Origin: Caprimulgus europaeus
Lineage: Eukaryota > Chordata > Aves > Caprimulgiformes > Caprimulgidae
Length of the DNA: 64,000 nt
Assembly: GCA_907165065.1 (NCBI GenBank)
Contig: OU015526.1
Span: forward strand, 69,401,723 to 69,465,722
Reading direction: 5' to 3'
Shown here piece after piece: positions 62,611 through 64,000 of the stretch (positions are counted from its first letter, which is position 1; the number at the start of each line of letters is the position of its first letter). The position numbers and the translations under genes were made by a program. The notes under the pieces are model-generated. The model ran no database searches. It saw only the letters and a list, made by a program, of their open reading frames with translations, and was not told where the DNA came from.

Positions 62611-64000
62611 TCACATATCACTTGCATTTTTCCCCCCGAGATATTCTTCGACATTATCCTTTTCCCTAGTGTGTGAACATGTCAGTTTTCTGACTTTTAA
62701 GTTACCTCCAATAATTATTCCACACCAGGGTTGGTTTGAGTTCGCCCAGTGACATTTAGGTTTATTCCAGGAAAGGTGATACTTGTTAGTATCTCTAGGA
62801 GATTGTAAATGCAATAGGAAATGTATAACATGCAAGCACTGTTATTTAAGGGAGTTTCATATATTTTATGTACTTGAACAGTCATTTGATGCAATTTCAC
62901 CTCCTTGATATTTAGTGGCCAGAGGGACATTAAATTGCTCGGAGTTACCCATGCATTAAGCTCAATAACTTGTGTCCTGTTGCCTTCAGGAGCCTCTAGA
63001 ACAAATTTATTTATTGTTCAAAACTTAATGCCTAAAGTTCATTTTCTAAACTCTACAGTTAGCTGTGAGTTGCAAACCTAAATAATGCAATTCTCCAAAA
63101 AGGTAAGCAATTCCACATCTGCTGAAGGCTGAAGAACATCCACCTTAGCAAGTGCTGAAGAGCCAAGGCTACTGCAGATATTTGCACTATATTTCAAGAT
63201 TAAAAATAGAATCACAATATAGAAATAAAAAGTGGCAATTTCTGAAGTTCCACCTAGCAGTGTAACAACTCTCTATTTCTTCCTTCTTTCATAGGCTATT
63301 ACTCTCTCTTATGGCTGTCAACACAGCTAATCTAGATATAAAATCACACAATCAGTTGACAGAATATTTCTTACCTGACATTCATTCTATCGTTGTTCCA
63401 ATAACTGACAAAAACCAGTATAAGATTAGATTAAAAAAAATATAAAAAACTTTGTACTTACTTTTTTCACATGATAATTTGTTGTTGTCTTACATGAAGC
63501 TACCAGTATGTGGAAACACTTTTAAACTCTTCTAGAAGTCCATTTCTGTTCCCAGTAACATCAGTTGATCATTTTCCTTTGATATTAACAGAACGTGAAA
63601 CAGGATTTTCCATTTAGTTTGACTGTGAATCCTTTTTTGCCAGTTTACTACTTGTACCTTTTAAAAATTAGTAAATTAGATTTCCACTTTAAAGTATTAA
63701 TTAATAAAAGGAAATATAGACATAAATGCCCAGATAGTTCAGTGGACATAGCACTGTTGAATAGTGACTTGCTTGCTTGCTGGCTTATAAGTTTGTGGTA
63801 CTGCTTCACAACAGATATTGTACTGGTTATCCTGAGTATACAAATGTGTGACACTTTATACTGTCTATGTGTGATTTTCTAATTTAAAACTAGAAAAGTG
63901 ACTAAAAACCTTGCCTGACTTATTTCAGCTTTACTAACAACATTTTAACCTTTTAAAAGTAACAATATAAGAAAAAAAAAAAACAAACCCCCAAACCACC
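62611..64000. other. AT-rich non-coding stretch, no gene seen
   Basis: No supported gene. The overlapping minus-strand frames at 62611-62930 and the opposing frames at 63595-63882 have no domain. The window ends in an A-rich stretch followed by CCCCC/CCACC words. Confidence 0.5.

Noticed and set aside
1-64000. CRISPR arrays, bacterial operons, ribosome binding sites, phage genes
   Set aside because: The sequence is vertebrate. No spaced identical repeats of CRISPR type, no dense long frames, no bacterial signals.

Overview
This window looks like bird nuclear DNA. The best evidence is several CR1 LINE 3' ends, one of them closing with the CR1-typical ATTCTGTG octamer repeat, and two solo LTRs whose layout I recognise as avian ERVL-type. 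I found no host protein-coding gene, rRNA or tRNA. Almost all longer open frames are chance frames in AT-rich DNA or lie inside transposable elements. The window reads as an AT-rich gene desert or very large intron.

Layout. 1-16.8 kb is AT-rich single-copy-like sequence with a degenerate 42-bp tandem repeat (731-834), a large (TTC)n/(TTA)n microsatellite (4808-4912), a near-perfect 26-bp-stem hairpin (6235-6292) and short simple repeats. 16.9-22.7 kb holds a small CR1 scrap, a well-preserved CR1 tail with an open ORF2 C-terminus (19620-20217), and a GC-richer block (20859-22690) that looks like LTR-retroelement remains. 22.7-32.4 kb is mostly featureless, with a G/T-rich tract, an old CR1 (27602-28036) and an odd cluster of AAACTGTT-type palindromes (30055-30174). 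32.4-33.0 kb is the first ERVL-type solo LTR. 38.8-41.1 kb holds a CR1 and a partial GC-rich LTR. 46.9-50.1 kb is the densest part: a CR1, a complete 2,070-bp hAT transposon with an exact 8-bp target-site duplication, and another CR1 scrap. 50.35-50.69 kb reads like a conserved non-coding element. 55.57-56.23 kb is the second solo LTR, 58.07-58.36 kb another CR1, and 61.49-62.61 kb another probable LTR-derived block beside a G-rich tract.

The most notable object is the hAT element at 47406-49475. It has matching terminal inverted repeats, a perfect 8-bp target-site duplication, a BED-finger reading frame and a 401-codon frame. That frame keeps the two catalytic Asp candidates and the C-terminal dimerisation block but has lost the middle of the transposase. 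Well-preserved hAT elements are uncommon in birds, so its age and relatives deserve checking. The second most notable is the hairpin at 6235-6292.

Nothing here works as a pathway or operon. The window records successive insertions (CR1, ERVL LTRs, hAT) into non-coding DNA. Family names come from recognition of sequence patterns, not from a search.
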